From Reinekea marinisedimentorum (GTDB taxonomy: Bacteria > Pseudomonadota > Gammaproteobacteria > Pseudomonadales > Natronospirillaceae): a DNA stretch of 64,000 nucleotides. Below are positions 26,909-36,589 of the stretch, piece by piece. The stretch is from NCBI RefSeq assembly GCF_004341165.1, contig NZ_SLZR01000016.1, positions 1-64,000 on the forward strand, in the 5' to 3' direction. Each line of letters opens with the position of its first letter. Within the stretch, counting starts at the first letter, position 1. The translations under genes were made by a program, and so were the position numbers. The notes beneath the pieces are model-generated. The model worked only from the letters and a program-made list of their open reading frames with translations. It was not told the origin of the DNA and made no database searches.

Positions 26909-26914
26909 GTTTAA

Positions 26915-27256
26915 ATGGTATATGAAAATCTGGTGTTACTGATTCATGTGTTGCTTGCTGTCGGTGTAATCGGTTTTGTACTGATTCAACGTGGTAAGGG
27001 CGCAGAAGCTGGCGCATCTTTTGGTGGTGGTGCTTCGCAAACTGTATTTGGTTCTGCGGGTAGCGGGAACTTTTTGACCCGTATGACTGCCATTCTGGTC
27101 GCCGGTTTTTTTGTAACAAGTTTGGCACTGGCTTTTGTTGCCAAGCAAAAGGCCGAGGGTCTTTCTGAATTTAACGTTCCGGTAGAGGTTTCTCCAGTAG
27201 AGACTGATGTTGTTCCGGTTGTTAATGAGCCAGAAAGCGCACTGCCTGCAGAGTAA
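26915..27256 (+). CDS. secG: Preprotein translocase subunit SecG
   Basis: A 113-residue membrane protein of the SecYEG channel. Two membrane segments lie at about 5-24 and 54-72. The cytosolic loop carries the typical QRGKGAEAGASFGGGASQTVFGS signature, here split as QRGKGAEAGAS then FGGGASQTVFG. It is between tpiA (6-bp gap) and tRNA-Leu (15-bp gap), so the tRNA is probably co-transcribed and then processed. The last 30 residues are variable and acidic. Confidence 0.95.
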   Translation: MVYENLVLLIHVLLAVGVIGFVLIQRGKGAEAGASFGGGASQTVFGSAGSGNFLTRMTAILVAGFFVTSLALAFVAKQKAEGLSEFNVPVEVSPVETDVVPVVNEPESALPAE

Positions 27257-27271
27257 TTCATATACGATTTA

Positions 27272-27358
27272 GCCGACGTGGTGAAATTGGTAGACACGCC
27301 ATCTTGAGGGGGTGGTGGGCGCAAGCCCGTGCTAGTTCGAGTCTAGTCGTCGGCACCA
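27272..27358 (+). tRNA. leuU: tRNA-Leu (GAG)
   Basis: An 87-nt class II tRNA with encoded CCA. Acceptor GCCGACG pairs with CGTCGGC. The anticodon loop TTGAGGG (27304-27310) carries GAG at 27306-27308, between CCATC and GGTGG. A long variable arm and a GTTCGA T-loop are present. It reads CUC/CUU. It is co-transcribed with secG, as in E. coli secG-leuU. Confidence 0.93.
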
Positions 27359-27364
27359 ATTCAA

Positions 27365-27389
27365 AGGCCTGCTTTTGCAGGCTTTTTTT
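27365..27389 (+). terminator. Rho-independent terminator after tRNA-Leu
   Basis: GCCTGC (27367-27372), TTTT loop, GCAGGC (27377-27382), then seven T. Confidence 0.9.
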
Positions 27390-27404
27390 GACTCTGAAGT
27401 ATCC

Positions 27405-27433
27405 TTGCATGCTTGGGCCGCTGTCCGTATAAT
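27405..27433 (+). promoter_or_regulatory. Sigma-70 promoter for the initiator tRNA
   Basis: TTGCAT (27405-27410), a 17-bp spacer and a perfect TATAAT (27428-27433), followed by the GC-rich discriminator TCGCGCGG. This discriminator type is typical of stringently controlled stable-RNA promoters. Transcription should start near 27440. Confidence 0.85.
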
Positions 27434-27481
27434 TCGCGCGGTTTTTAAGGCACCCGAAATTGCAGGTGTGGATGATTTTGT

Positions 27482-27558
<77 letters not shown>

Positions 27559-27663
27559 CTCAACAAGATCAAAGCGAGTCAGCTCATCTTTCAGTATGAG
27601 TCCGATCGCTCAAGGCCAGTGGTATGCGGCCTGAACGTACGTATGTTTTTTATTGCGTACGCA

Positions 27664-27682
27664 GAGACACCGGGGGTGTCTC
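27664..27682 (+). terminator. Hairpin after tRNA-fMet
   Basis: GAGACACC (27664-27671) and GGTGTCTC (27675-27682), then TTT. It is a strong stem with a short T-run; with the next hairpin it separates the tRNA from rimP. Confidence 0.55.
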
Positions 27683-27705
27683 TTTAAATAAACGTTTACT
27701 TTAAG

Positions 27706-27727
27706 CCCCTCACTGAAGGGGTTTTTT
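27706..27727 (+). terminator. Rho-independent terminator upstream of rimP
   Basis: CCCCT (27706-27710) and AGGGG (27717-27721), followed by six T. Partial readthrough into rimP-nusA-infB is likely, as at the E. coli metY-rimP junction. Confidence 0.7.
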
Positions 27728-27798
27728 AGTTTTAAGATGTCCGTTTTTTTGAAGTCGTGGCATCCGATAATTTTTTTATAGGTTACAGGCTTAATAAA

Positions 27799-28254
27799 GT
27801 GGCAAAGATTGATGAGTTAAATGCGTTGATTGAACCGGTTGTCACCGGTATGGGCTTCTTGCTTTGGGGTATTGAATACGTCCGCAGCGGGAAGTTTTCA
27901 ACTCTGCGCATTTATATTGACCATGAGAATGGTATTAACGTTGATAACTGTGCAGACGTAAGTCGTCAGATCAGTGCAGTTATGGATGTGGAAGACCCCA
28001 TTTCAACAAACTATACACTTGAGGTTTCCTCTCCGGGTATGGACAGGCCGTTGTTCACTGCTGAGCAGTACGAGCAAAGCAAGGGTGAGTGGGTTGAAAT
28101 AAAACTGCGCTTTGCGTTTGAAGGTCGTAAAAATTTCAAAGGCGTTATTAACGGAGTTGAAGACGGCGATGTCGTTGTTCAGGTTGATGGCGAAGAGTTT
28201 TTACTGCCGATTGAAAGTATCGATAAAGGTCGGATTATTCCGAACTTTAAGTAA
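27799..28254 (+). CDS. rimP: Ribosome maturation factor RimP
   Basis: A 151-residue protein, the E. coli size, needed for 30S assembly. [19 protein letters not shown] and [18 protein letters not shown] are the family signatures. The frame is open from GTG at 27757, but GTG at 27799 gives the normal N-terminus ([13 protein letters not shown]) and has a weak AGG just upstream. First gene of rimP-nusA-infB-rbfA-truB. Confidence 0.92.
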   Translation: MAKIDELNALIEPVVTGMGFLLWGIEYVRSGKFSTLRIYIDHENGINVDNCADVSRQISAVMDVEDPISTNYTLEVSSPGMDRPLFTAEQYEQSKGEWVEIKLRFAFEGRKNFKGVINGVEDGDVVVQVDGEEFLLPIESIDKGRIIPNFK

Positions 28255-28307
28255 TTAATAAGACATAACCGGGCCATTGGCTCAAACGATTGAAAGAGGC
28301 TGAAACG

Positions 28308-29801
28308 ATGAGCAAAGAATTACTCTTGGTCGTAGATGCGGTTGCAAACGAAAAGGGTGTTTCACGCGAAGTTATTTTTGATGCGATGGAACAGGCTTTA
28401 GCAACGGCTGCGAAAAAGCGCTTAGACGACGAAGGGGAGGCCGATGTCTACGTCGTAATTGACCGTAAAACCGGTAACTATGAAACCTTTCAGCGTTGGG
28501 AAGTTGTGAGTGACGATGTGGTACCACTGCTGGGTTCTCAATGGACTACAGAGGAAGCCCATGAAGTGGATACAACGCTTCAGCCCGGTGATATTTACGA
28601 GAAGCAAGTAGAAAGCGCGGCTTTTGGCCGCATCAGTGCGCAGGCTGCCAAGCAGATTATCGTACAGAAGGTTCGTGATGCTGAGCGTGCCCGCATTGTT
28701 GATATGTACCGTGAACGTGTCGGTGAAATGGTTTCCGGCACAGTTAAAAAAGTGACACGTGATGCCCTGATAATTGATCTGGGTGGTAACGCAGAAGCTG
28801 TGTTGCCGCGTGAAGAAATGATCGGTCGAGAAGCCTTCCGTCTGGCAGATCGGGTCCGTGCTGTTCTTCAATCCATTAAGTCTGAAGGTCGTGGTCCTCA
28901 ATTGGTGTTGAGCCGATCCAGTAATGAAATGCTGGTTGAGCTGTTCCGAATTGAAGTACCGGAAATTCAGGAAGAGATTATTGAGATCCGCTCCTGTGCG
29001 CGTGATCCGGGTTCCCGTGCAAAGATCGCGGTGAAAACCAATGACGGCCGAATTGATCCGGTCGGTGCCTGTGTCGGTATGCGTGGTTCACGTGTGCAGG
29101 CAGTCTCTAACGAACTGGGTAATGAGCGTGTTGATATTATCCTCTGGGACGATAACCCGGCTCAGCTGGTGATTAATGCAATGGCTCCGGCCGAGGTTGC
29201 ATCGATCGTTATGGATGAAGATGCGCACACCATGGAAGTTGCCGTCGCTGAAGACAACCTGGCAATGGCCATTGGCCGTAACGGCCAGAACGTTCGTCTG
29301 GCAAGCGAATTGACCGGCTGGACCATCAATGTCATCACTGAAGATGAAGCCGGTGCACGTCAGGAACAGGAAGTTGGCCAGTTGGTTGCGCACTTTATCG
29401 ATAAGTTAGGTATCGATGAAGACTTCGCCGGGGTGCTGGTCGAAGAAGGGTTCACCACGCTGGAAGAAGTTGCGTATGTACCTCTGGCTGAAATGCTGGA
29501 AATTGAAGGCTTCGACGAAGATCTGGTTGAAGAGTTACGTCAGCGTGCGAAAGACGTATTGCTAACACAAGAGCTTGCCAGTGAAGAACAGCTGGAATCT
29601 GCAGAGCCGCAACAGGACCTTCTGGAAATGGAAGGTATGGATGAGCATCTGGCGCTGGTTCTGGCAAGCAAAGGTATTGTTTCCATGGAAGATCTGGCAG
29701 AGCTGAGCATCGACGAAATGGTTGATGTCAGCGGTCTGGATGAAGAGACCTCCGGGAAACTGATCATGGCTGCACGAGCTCCATGGTTTGAAAATGAATA
29801 G
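28308..29801 (+). CDS. nusA: Transcription elongation/termination factor NusA
   Basis: A 497-residue RNA polymerase-binding factor. The N-terminal domain (1-125) binds polymerase. An S1 domain (about 135-200) and two KH domains (about 205-345) bind [18 protein letters not shown] and [12 protein letters not shown] are the KH GxxG loops. Two C-terminal acidic repeats (about 365-425 and 440-495) match the gammaproteobacterial form. ATG at 28308 with AAAGAGG 8 nt upstream is preferred over the upstream TTG at 28290. It lies between rimP and infB, the conserved order. Confidence 0.96.
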   Translation: MSKELLLVVDAVANEKGVSREVIFDAMEQALATAAKKRLDDEGEADVYVVIDRKTGNYETFQRWEVVSDDVVPLLGSQWTTEEAHEVDTTLQPGDIYEKQVESAAFGRISAQAAKQIIVQKVRDAERARIVDMYRERVGEMVSGTVKKVTRDALIIDLGGNAEAVLPREEMIGREAFRLADRVRAVLQSIKSEGRGPQLVLSRSSNEMLVELFRIEVPEIQEEIIEIRSCARDPGSRAKIAVKTNDGRIDPVGACVGMRGSRVQAVSNELGNERVDIILWDDNPAQLVINAMAPAEVASIVMDEDAHTMEVAVAEDNLAMAIGRNGQNVRLASELTGWTINVITEDEAGARQEQEVGQLVAHFIDKLGIDEDFAGVLVEEGFTTLEEVAYVPLAEMLEIEGFDEDLVEELRQRAKDVLLTQELASEEQLESAEPQQDLLEMEGMDEHLALVLASKGIVSMEDLAELSIDEMVDVSGLDEETSGKLIMAARAPWFENE

Positions 29802-29818
29802 GCGGGAAGGAGAATTTG

Positions 29819-32380
29819 ATGTCCGAAGTAACAGTTAAGCAGTTAGCCGATTCGGTTGGCACTCCCGTAGACAAGCTATTGACTCAGATGAAAGCTGCGG
29901 GTTTATCTCAAAAGAAAGAGTCTGATTCAGTCAGTGATGACGAAAAACAGAAATTACTGAACCATTTGAAAACGAGTCATGGCGATAAAGCTGATGCGCC
30001 AAAGAAAATTACGCTGAAGCGTAAGGTCACTACGACTCTGAAAACCGGTGGTTCAAAGAACAAGACTGTGAGCATTGAGGTTCGTAAAAAGCGAACCTAT
30101 GTTAAGCGCGATGAATCGGCGGCTCCTGCTGCTGCCCAGGCGCCTAAGGTTGAAGACGATCGCACTGCTAAGCGCGCTGAAGAAGACGCGAAGTTAGAAG
30201 CCGCACGTTTGAAGGCTGCTCAGGAAAAAGAAGCGCAGCTGAAGAAACAGGCAGAGGAAAAAGCCGCTGCCGAAGCCGCTGAAAAAGCAGCGAAAGCCAA
30301 GGGCGCGAAAGCTGCCGGTGGTGATGCCGCTGAACAGGAAGCGCAAATAGCAACAGGCGACGCCCAGAAAAAACGTCAGCCAAAAACTGTGCGTGATACA
30401 CCGCGTCGTGATGATGATGGTGTTGCTGAAGCCGGTCGTAAAGCCGGCCACAAGAAAGGCAGCCAGAAGGTTCAGGCGCAGCGTGCTTCTACGCACCGTA
30501 CCGGTAACAAGCATCAGCAAATGCTGGTAGCGCTGGACGATGAAGGCTTTGGCCGCCGTCGTAAAGCGAAGCGACCGAAGAAGAGCCTTGAGCATCAGTT
30601 TGAAAAACCAACAGCTCCGGTTGTTCGCGAAGTTGAACTGGGCGAAAGCATTACTGTTGCTGAGCTTGCTCAGAAAATGTCTGAGAAGTCGGCTGCAGTT
30701 GTGAAGAATCTGTTCAAGATGGGTGTAATGGCGACCGTTAACCAAACGCTGGATCAGGATACGGCCATTCTGATTGTTGAAGAGATGGGTCACAGTTACA
30801 AGATCGTTAATGAAAACGCGCTGGAAGACACCATGATGGAAGTTTCCTATCAGGGTGAACTCGAATCGCGCGCACCGGTTGTTACCGTGATGGGTCACGT
30901 TGACCACGGTAAAACCAGTTTGCTTGACTATATCCGTAAGTCACGCGTAACTGCCGGCGAATCCGGTGGTATTACCCAGCATATTGGTGCTTACCACGTA
31001 GAATCTTCACGCGGCATGATCACCTTCCTGGATACACCGGGACACGCCGCCTTTACTGCGATGCGTGCGCGTGGTGCACAGGCAACTGACGTTGTTATTC
31101 TGGTGGTCGCTGCCGATGACGGTGTGATGCCTCAGACTCAGGAAGCCATCCAGCATGCTAAAGCGGCGGGTGTGCCTCTGGTCGTTGCGATCAACAAGAT
31201 CGATAAAGAATCTGCAGATCCGGATCGTGTAACCAATGAACTTGCCCAGCAGGACGTTATTCCTGAATCCTGGGGTGGTGATACACAGTTTATTCAGGTG
31301 TCGGCACACAGCGGTCAGGGTATCGAAGAGCTGCTGGAAGCGATCTCCCTGCAAGCCGAGCTGCTTGAGCTTAAAGCGCATGCGACTGGCCCGGGTAAAG
31401 GTGTGGTCATTGAATCGAGTCTGGATAAAGGCCGTGGTGCCGTTGCAACCGTTCTGGTTCAGTCCGGTATGCTTAAGCGTGGTGACATCGTACTGGCCGG
31501 TTCTCATTACGGTCGCGTTCGTGCGCTGCTGGATGAAACCGCTCAACCGATCGATGAAGCCGGTCCATCCATTCCTGCTCAGATTCTGGGCCTGAACGGT
31601 ACACCGGAAGCCGGTGACGAATTTGTTGTTGCAGAAAGCGAGCGTGCGGCCCGTGAAGTTGCTGAATTGCGCTCCTCACGCAGCAAGGGTGCTCTGCAGG
31701 CGCAGCAGCAGGCGGCTAAGCTGGATGCTCTGTTCTCCAACATGGGTGATGCCGAGAAGAAGGTTCTCAACGTTGTTCTGAAAACAGACGTACGTGGTTC
31801 ACTGGAAGCGATTAACGGCTCTCTGCTCAAGCTGGGTAATGACGAAGTGAAGGTGAACATTGTTGCCGGCGGTGTCGGTGCAATCTCTGAATCTGATGCG
31901 AACCTGGCGATTACTTCTGGTGCCGTTGTCTTCGGCTTTAACGTTCGTGCAACCGGCAAAGCCCGTGAAGCCATTGAGCGTGGCGGCCTGGATCTGCGTT
32001 ACTACAACGTTATCTATGATCTGATCGACGATGTTAAGGCGGCGCTGAGCGGCATGCTGGCTCCAGACCTGCGTGAAGAGATTGTAGGTCTTGCGGAAGT
32101 GCGCGATGTCTTTAACTCGCCTAAGTTCGGCCAGATTGCCGGCTGTATGGTGGTTGAAGGTACGGTCTACCGTAACAAGCGCATCCGTGTTCTGCGCGAT
32201 GAAGTGGTTATCTATGAAGGCGAGCTGGAATCCCTGCGTCGCTTTAAAGATGACGTTCAGGAAGTGCGTCAGAATATGGAGTGTGGTATCGGCGTTAAGA
32301 ACTACACCGACGTTAAGGTAGGCGACAAGATCGAAGTATTCGATGTCAAAGAAGTGGCCCGCACTATCGATGACGCCTAA
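29819..32380 (+). CDS. infB: Translation initiation factor IF-2
   Basis: An 853-residue GTPase that places fMet-tRNA on the 30S subunit. The N-terminal IF2_N domain (1-50) is followed by a lysine/alanine/glutamate-rich linker (about 90-250). The GTPase has GHVDHGKT (about 359-366), DTPGH and NKID. Domains II-IV complete the C-terminus. ATG at 29819 has AAGGAG at 29807-29812. nusA ends 17 bp upstream and a terminator follows. An internal second start, as in E. coli, was not identified. Confidence 0.96.
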   Translation: MSEVTVKQLADSVGTPVDKLLTQMKAAGLSQKKESDSVSDDEKQKLLNHLKTSHGDKADAPKKITLKRKVTTTLKTGGSKNKTVSIEVRKKRTYVKRDESAAPAAAQAPKVEDDRTAKRAEEDAKLEAARLKAAQEKEAQLKKQAEEKAAAEAAEKAAKAKGAKAAGGDAAEQEAQIATGDAQKKRQPKTVRDTPRRDDDGVAEAGRKAGHKKGSQKVQAQRASTHRTGNKHQQMLVALDDEGFGRRRKAKRPKKSLEHQFEKPTAPVVREVELGESITVAELAQKMSEKSAAVVKNLFKMGVMATVNQTLDQDTAILIVEEMGHSYKIVNENALEDTMMEVSYQGELESRAPVVTVMGHVDHGKTSLLDYIRKSRVTAGESGGITQHIGAYHVESSRGMITFLDTPGHAAFTAMRARGAQATDVVILVVAADDGVMPQTQEAIQHAKAAGVPLVVAINKIDKESADPDRVTNELAQQDVIPESWGGDTQFIQVSAHSGQGIEELLEAISLQAELLELKAHATGPGKGVVIESSLDKGRGAVATVLVQSGMLKRGDIVLAGSHYGRVRALLDETAQPIDEAGPSIPAQILGLNGTPEAGDEFVVAESERAAREVAELRSSRSKGALQAQQQAAKLDALFSNMGDAEKKVLNVVLKTDVRGSLEAINGSLLKLGNDEVKVNIVAGGVGAISESDANLAITSGAVVFGFNVRATGKAREAIERGGLDLRYYNVIYDLIDDVKAALSGMLAPDLREEIVGLAEVRDVFNSPKFGQIAGCMVVEGTVYRNKRIRVLRDEVVIYEGELESLRRFKDDVQEVRQNMECGIGVKNYTDVKVGDKIEVFDVKEVARTIDDA

Positions 32381-32398
32381 TCGGCGTAATTAATAATG

Positions 32399-32431
32399 AC
32401 CGGCTTCGCTAATGGCTAAGCCGGTTTTTTT
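32399..32431 (+). terminator. Rho-independent terminator between infB and rbfA
   Basis: ACCGGCTT (32399-32406) and AAGCCGGT (32418-32425), then T-run. It lies 18 bp after infB and 20 bp before rbfA, so it probably attenuates rather than fully ends the operon. Confidence 0.8.
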
Positions 32432-32450
32432 GTATTCAGGAGTTCGAAAA

Positions 32451-32864
32451 ATGGCGAGTAACAGTAGTCGCATTCGAAAAATTGGCGATCAGATTCAGCG
32501 TGATCTGTCGAAGATTATTCAGCAGGAAATTAAAGATCCGCGCGTTGGTATGGTAACCATTAACGACGTTCGTGTGTCGTCTGATCTTTCCTATGCTGAT
32601 GTGTATTTCACCTGCATGGCGTTTGGTGCGCAGGGTGAAGAAGATGAGCAGGAAGCCAAGCGTGTCGAGCAGTCCAAGCTGCTGAACCAGGCCGCAGGTT
32701 TTATGCGTTCGCAACTGGCCAAGGGCTTGAGCCTGAGGGTTATCCCGCAATTGCGCTTTCATTACGATGCCATTATTGAATCCGGATCTAAAGTCTCGGC
32801 GCTGATCGATAAGGCTATCTCGGAAGATAACGATAAGCACGAATCAGACGCGCAGGAAGACTAA
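32451..32864 (+). CDS. rbfA: 30S ribosome-binding factor A
   Basis: A 137-residue KH-type protein needed for 16S 5'-end maturation and cold growth. Signature IRKIGDQIQRDLSKIIQQEI at the start and VTINDVRVSSDLSYADVYF in the middle. The frame is open upstream to 32412 through the terminator, but ATG at 32451, with CAGGAG upstream, is the true start. truB begins 2 bp after its stop. Confidence 0.95.
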   Translation: MASNSSRIRKIGDQIQRDLSKIIQQEIKDPRVGMVTINDVRVSSDLSYADVYFTCMAFGAQGEEDEQEAKRVEQSKLLNQAAGFMRSQLAKGLSLRVIPQLRFHYDAIIESGSKVSALIDKAISEDNDKHESDAQED

Positions 32865-32866
32865 GC

Positions 32867-33790
32867 ATGGCGCGTAAGCGTAAAGGCCGCGCCATTGATG
32901 GTGTTGTATTGGTTGATAAGCCGGCAGGGTTCAGTTCAAACGGCCTGCTGCAGAAAATTCGCTGGATCTATCAGGCGCAAAAGGCCGGCCATACCGGTGC
33001 GCTCGACCCTGCAGCAACCGGGCTGCTGCCTATTTGTTTTGGTGAGGCGACAAAGTTTACCCGTTACCTGCTGGACTCCGATAAGCGTTATCTAACAACC
33101 GGCGTCTTGGGTATTTGTACCGATACGCTGGATGCGGAAGGTGAGGTGGTCGCGGAAGCGCCGGTGCCGGCGGTTCAGCAGAAAGAGCTGGAAGCGCTGA
33201 TCGCAGCGCGTTTCACTGGTGATATCGAGCAGATTCCGCCCATGTATTCCGCGTTGAAGCGGGATGGTAAAAAGCTGTACGAGCTGGCCCGTCAAGGTGA
33301 AACCATTGAGCTGGAGCCGCGTCCGGTAACGATCTATGAAAACCGTGTGCAAGGGCTGTCTGAACCTGAGTTTTCATTGAGTGTTCATTGCTCCAAAGGC
33401 ACCTATATTCGAACGTTGGTTGCCAATATTGGTGATGCTATAGGGTGCGGGGCGCATGTAAAAAGCCTGCGTCGCACTTCTCATGGCCCATTTCAGCTTG
33501 CGGATGCCCATACGGTGGATGCACTAGAGGCACTGCGCGAGCAGGAAGACTTTCAGACGCTGGATAGCTACCTAATATCAATTGATGAGCTGCTTGGGCA
33601 TTTGCCCAGGGTCGATCTCAATGAAAAGCAGAGTCGGTTGTTCAGTCATGGCAACGATATTCAGTTTGAACCGGTGGTCGGTGAGGCCCGAGTTTACAGC
33701 AGTACCGGCGCTTTTCTGGGTGTCGGTGAAGGCAGAAATGGTCAACGGCTGCAGCCGGTTCGGTTGGTTGCCAAGCGCGATAGCGAATAG
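32867..33790 (+). CDS. truB: tRNA pseudouridine-55 synthase
   Basis: A 307-residue enzyme making Psi55 in the T-loop of tRNAs. The catalytic Asp is in GHTGALDPAATG (about residues 44-55); SKGTYIRTLV and a C-terminal PUA-like domain match the family. It starts 2 bp after rbfA, so they are coupled. A separate rpsO promoter follows directly. Confidence 0.95.
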   Translation: MARKRKGRAIDGVVLVDKPAGFSSNGLLQKIRWIYQAQKAGHTGALDPAATGLLPICFGEATKFTRYLLDSDKRYLTTGVLGICTDTLDAEGEVVAEAPVPAVQQKELEALIAARFTGDIEQIPPMYSALKRDGKKLYELARQGETIELEPRPVTIYENRVQGLSEPEFSLSVHCSKGTYIRTLVANIGDAIGCGAHVKSLRRTSHGPFQLADAHTVDALEALREQEDFQTLDSYLISIDELLGHLPRVDLNEKQSRLFSHGNDIQFEPVVGEARVYSSTGAFLGVGEGRNGQRLQPVRLVAKRDSE

Positions 33791-33791
33791 G

Positions 33792-33820
33792 TTGGTTCGT
33801 GACTGCGGCTTGTGTATAAT
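33792..33820 (+). promoter_or_regulatory. Sigma-70 promoter for rpsO
   Basis: TTGGTT (33792-33797), a 17-bp spacer and a perfect TATAAT (33815-33820), followed by GC-rich CGCCGCGG. This suits a growth-rate-controlled ribosomal gene. It begins 2 bp after the truB stop. Confidence 0.82.
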
Positions 33821-33917
33821 CGCCGCGGTTCAGCTGATTCAGACTGAATTTGATGTTGCTGTTAATGTGCACGGCAGACATTAGATGAATAGAACGCACA
33901 TTCCTGGAGTATTAAAA

Positions 33918-34187
33918 ATGGCATTAAGTGTCGAAAAGAAAGCAGAAATCATTAAAGAGTTCGGTCAAAGTGAAACAGATTCCGGTTCTCCTGAAGTTCA
34001 GGTAGCGCTGCTGACTGCAAACATCGAAACATTGCAGTCTCACTTTAAAGATCACGCAAAAGATCACCACTCTCGTCGCGGCCTGATCCGTATGGTTAAC
34101 CAGCGCCGTAAGTTATTGGACTACCTGAAGCGTAAAGACGTTGCACGTTATGCATCTCTGATTAAACGCCTGGGTCTGCGTCGATAA
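33918..34187 (+). CDS. rpsO: Ribosomal protein S15
   Basis: An 89-residue protein, exactly the usual length, which binds 16S rRNA helices 20-22. It begins [16 protein letters not shown] and ends [12 protein letters not shown], with the [13 protein letters not shown] and [18 protein letters not shown] segments intact. ATG at 33918 follows TGGAG; an upstream in-frame ATG at 33885 is not used. The 5' leader is about 90 nt. A terminator follows, then pnp, the conserved rpsO-pnp pair. Confidence 0.97.
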   Translation: MALSVEKKAEIIKEFGQSETDSGSPEVQVALLTANIETLQSHFKDHAKDHHSRRGLIRMVNQRRKLLDYLKRKDVARYASLIKRLGLRR

Positions 34188-34201
34188 TCATCCGATTTCT
34201 A

Positions 34202-34225
34202 AAAGGGCTCTTTGTTGAGCCCTTT
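34202..34225 (+). terminator. Terminator/attenuator between rpsO and pnp
   Basis: AAAGGGCTC (34202-34210) and GAGCCCTTT (34217-34225). The T-tract is short, so readthrough to pnp is expected. Confidence 0.75.
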
Positions 34226-34317
34226 CTCGTTTCTGGCAGATATCTGTTTGCCTGCTTTGCCGCTCTTTGAATTAAATTAACCCGACTGTTAACGATTACT
34301 GCCCAGATTGAATTGGG

Positions 34318-34362
34318 GCTTCTATCCATGTGTTTGTAAAGCGCAAGTCCATGGATAGAAGC
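34318..34362 (+). promoter_or_regulatory. Long perfect hairpin in the pnp leader, likely RNase III/PNPase autoregulation site
   Basis: GCTTCTATCCATG (34318-34330) and CATGGATAGAAGC (34350-34362) form a perfect 13-bp stem with a 19-nt loop, ending 30 nt before the pnp ATG. In E. coli, RNase III cuts a leader stem-loop of pnp and PNPase then represses its own synthesis; this hairpin has the same position. Confidence 0.65.
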
Positions 34363-34392
34363 ATCGTTACAGTCATTAAGAAGGAACGTTAA

Positions 34393-36510
34393 ATGTTAGA
34401 TTTAACCCCTAAGACCACCTCTTTTGAGTTCGGTGGCAAAACTGTAACACTGGAAACCGGTCGTGTTGCCCGTCAGGCAACCGGTGCCGTTGTATGTACA
34501 ATTGAAGATACCGTTGTTCTGGCAACTGTCGTAGCAAAAGACAGTGTTTCACCAGGTCAGGATTTCTTCCCTCTGTCTGTTCACTATCAGGAAAAGTTCT
34601 ACTCTGTGGGTCGTATTCCGGGTGGTTACCTGAAGCGTGAAGGTCGTCCGTCTGAAAAAGAAACGCTGACCTCACGACTGATCGACCGTCCGATTCGTCC
34701 ACTGTTCCCGAAAGGCTTCATGAACGAAGTTCAGGTAATCATCAACGTACTGTCGGCAAATAAGACGGATGATCCGGATATCGCAGCCATGATCGCAACT
34801 TCTGCGGCGCTGGCTGTATCTGGTATTCCATTCAGCGGCCCGATTGGTGCAGCGCGTGTTGGCTATACCGATGAAGGTGGCTATGTCATCAACCCGAGCT
34901 ATGAAACCCTGGCAAGCTCTAAGCTGGATATGGTTGTTGCCGGTACTGAAAGCGCCGTATTGATGGTGGAATCAGAGGCCGATGAGCTTTCTGAAGATCA
35001 GATGCTGGGTGCTGTTCTGTTTGCGCATCAGGAATTCCAGTCTGTGATCACTGCGATTAAAGCCTTTGCAGCTGAAAACGCCAAGCCAGCATGGGATTGG
35101 CAGCCAGAAGCTGAAAACGAAGAGCTGAAAGCAAAGGTTTCTGAAGCCTATGCCGCCAAGATCGCTGAGTGCTATCAGATCGCCGATAAAATGCAGCGTT
35201 ATGCCGCACTGAACGATCTGCGCGCAGATGCTGTTGAGAAAATCGCTGTTGACGAGGGTGAGCCTTCTGCGGACGACGTGTCTGCTATGTTCAGCAAGAT
35301 TGAAAAACTGACCGTGCGTCAGCGAATTGTTGCCGGTGAGCCACGCATCGATGGTCGTGACGGTAAAACCGTTCGCCCAATCAAGGTTGAAGTCGGTGTA
35401 CTGCCTGGTGCGCATGGTTCTGCCTTATTTACCCGCGGTGAAACTCAGGCTCTGGTGACGACAACTTTGGGCACATTGCGTGACGGCAAGATGGAAGACA
35501 TGTTGCACGGCACCATGACCGATAACTTCATGCTGCACTATAACTTCCCTCCGTTCTCGGTAGGTGAAGCGGGCCGTATGGGTGGCGTTGGTCGTCGTGA
35601 AATCGGCCATGGCCGTTTGGCTAAGCGCGGTGTGCTGGCGATGATGCCAACGACTGATGACTTCCCATATACCGTTCGTGTTGTGTCTGAAATTACCGAA
35701 TCAAACGGTTCTTCTTCGATGGCCTCTGTGTGTGGTGCTTCTCTGGCGATGATGGATGCGGGTGTACCGGTTAAGAACCCGGTTGCTGGTATTGCCATGG
35801 GTCTGGTGAAAGAAGGTGACGGCTTTACTGTTCTGACTGACATTCTGGGCGATGAAGATCACCTGGGTGACATGGACTTTAAAGTAGCCGGTACTGAAGG
35901 TGGTATTACTGCGCTGCAGATGGATATCAAGATTCAGGGTATTACTGAAGAAATCATGGAGATCGCTCTGGAGCAGGCTCTGGATGCTCGTCTGCATATT
36001 CTGCGTGAAATGGCTAAAGTCATTGGCTATTCACGTCCGGAACTGCCGGATAACGCGCCTACGATGGACGTTATGAAGGTCGATCAGGACAAAATCCGCG
36101 ATGTTATCGGTAAAGGTGGTGCAACCATTCGCAGCATTATCGATCAGACCGGTGCTGAAGTGGATATCCAGGATGACGGCACTGTGCGCATCTATGGTTC
36201 AACCAAAGAAGGCGCACTGGCTGCCCGCAACATGATTCTGGCCATTACTGCTGAACCTGAAATTGGTGAAGTGTACAAAGGTAAGGTTGCCCGTTTGGCT
36301 GACTTTGGTGCCTTCGTTACCTTCCTGCCGGGTAAAGATGGTCTGGTGCATATCTCTCAGATCGCTCAGGAGCGTATTGAGAAGGTGACCGATAAGCTGA
36401 AAGAAGGCGAAGAAGTCATCGTTAAGGTTCTGGACGTTGATGCTCGGGGCCGTGTGAAGCTGTCGATCAAAGAAGTGACAGAAGAAGATAAGGCTAAAGT
36501 CGCGGAATAA
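34393..36510 (+). CDS. pnp: Polynucleotide phosphorylase
   Basis: A 705-residue 3'-5' exoribonuclease of the degradosome that phosphorolyses RNA. Two RNase PH domains (about 10-230 and 305-545) flank an alpha-helical region. [20 protein letters not shown] holds second-core residues. A KH domain (about 555-610, [12 protein letters not shown]) and an S1 domain (about 620-690) bind RNA. Normal length. ATG at 34393 follows AAGGAAC. A bidirectional terminator separates it from convergent mrcA. Confidence 0.97.
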   Translation: MLDLTPKTTSFEFGGKTVTLETGRVARQATGAVVCTIEDTVVLATVVAKDSVSPGQDFFPLSVHYQEKFYSVGRIPGGYLKREGRPSEKETLTSRLIDRPIRPLFPKGFMNEVQVIINVLSANKTDDPDIAAMIATSAALAVSGIPFSGPIGAARVGYTDEGGYVINPSYETLASSKLDMVVAGTESAVLMVESEADELSEDQMLGAVLFAHQEFQSVITAIKAFAAENAKPAWDWQPEAENEELKAKVSEAYAAKIAECYQIADKMQRYAALNDLRADAVEKIAVDEGEPSADDVSAMFSKIEKLTVRQRIVAGEPRIDGRDGKTVRPIKVEVGVLPGAHGSALFTRGETQALVTTTLGTLRDGKMEDMLHGTMTDNFMLHYNFPPFSVGEAGRMGGVGRREIGHGRLAKRGVLAMMPTTDDFPYTVRVVSEITESNGSSSMASVCGASLAMMDAGVPVKNPVAGIAMGLVKEGDGFTVLTDILGDEDHLGDMDFKVAGTEGGITALQMDIKIQGITEEIMEIALEQALDARLHILREMAKVIGYSRPELPDNAPTMDVMKVDQDKIRDVIGKGGATIRSIIDQTGAEVDIQDDGTVRIYGSTKEGALAARNMILAITAEPEIGEVYKGKVARLADFGAFVTFLPGKDGLVHISQIAQERIEKVTDKLKEGEEVIVKVLDVDARGRVKLSIKEVTEEDKAKVAE

Positions 36511-36531
36511 TCGCTGACTCGCTGATAAAAA

Positions 36532-36561
36532 AACCGCACCCTAAGGTGCGGTTTTTTTTTG
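36532..36561. terminator. Bidirectional terminator between pnp and mrcA
   Basis: AACCGCACC (36532-36540) and GGTGCGGTT (36545-36553), with A-tract before and T-tract after, so it can act on both strands. Confidence 0.9.
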
Positions 36562-36589
36562 GCCTGATACTTTTTCAGTACAGGTTTTT

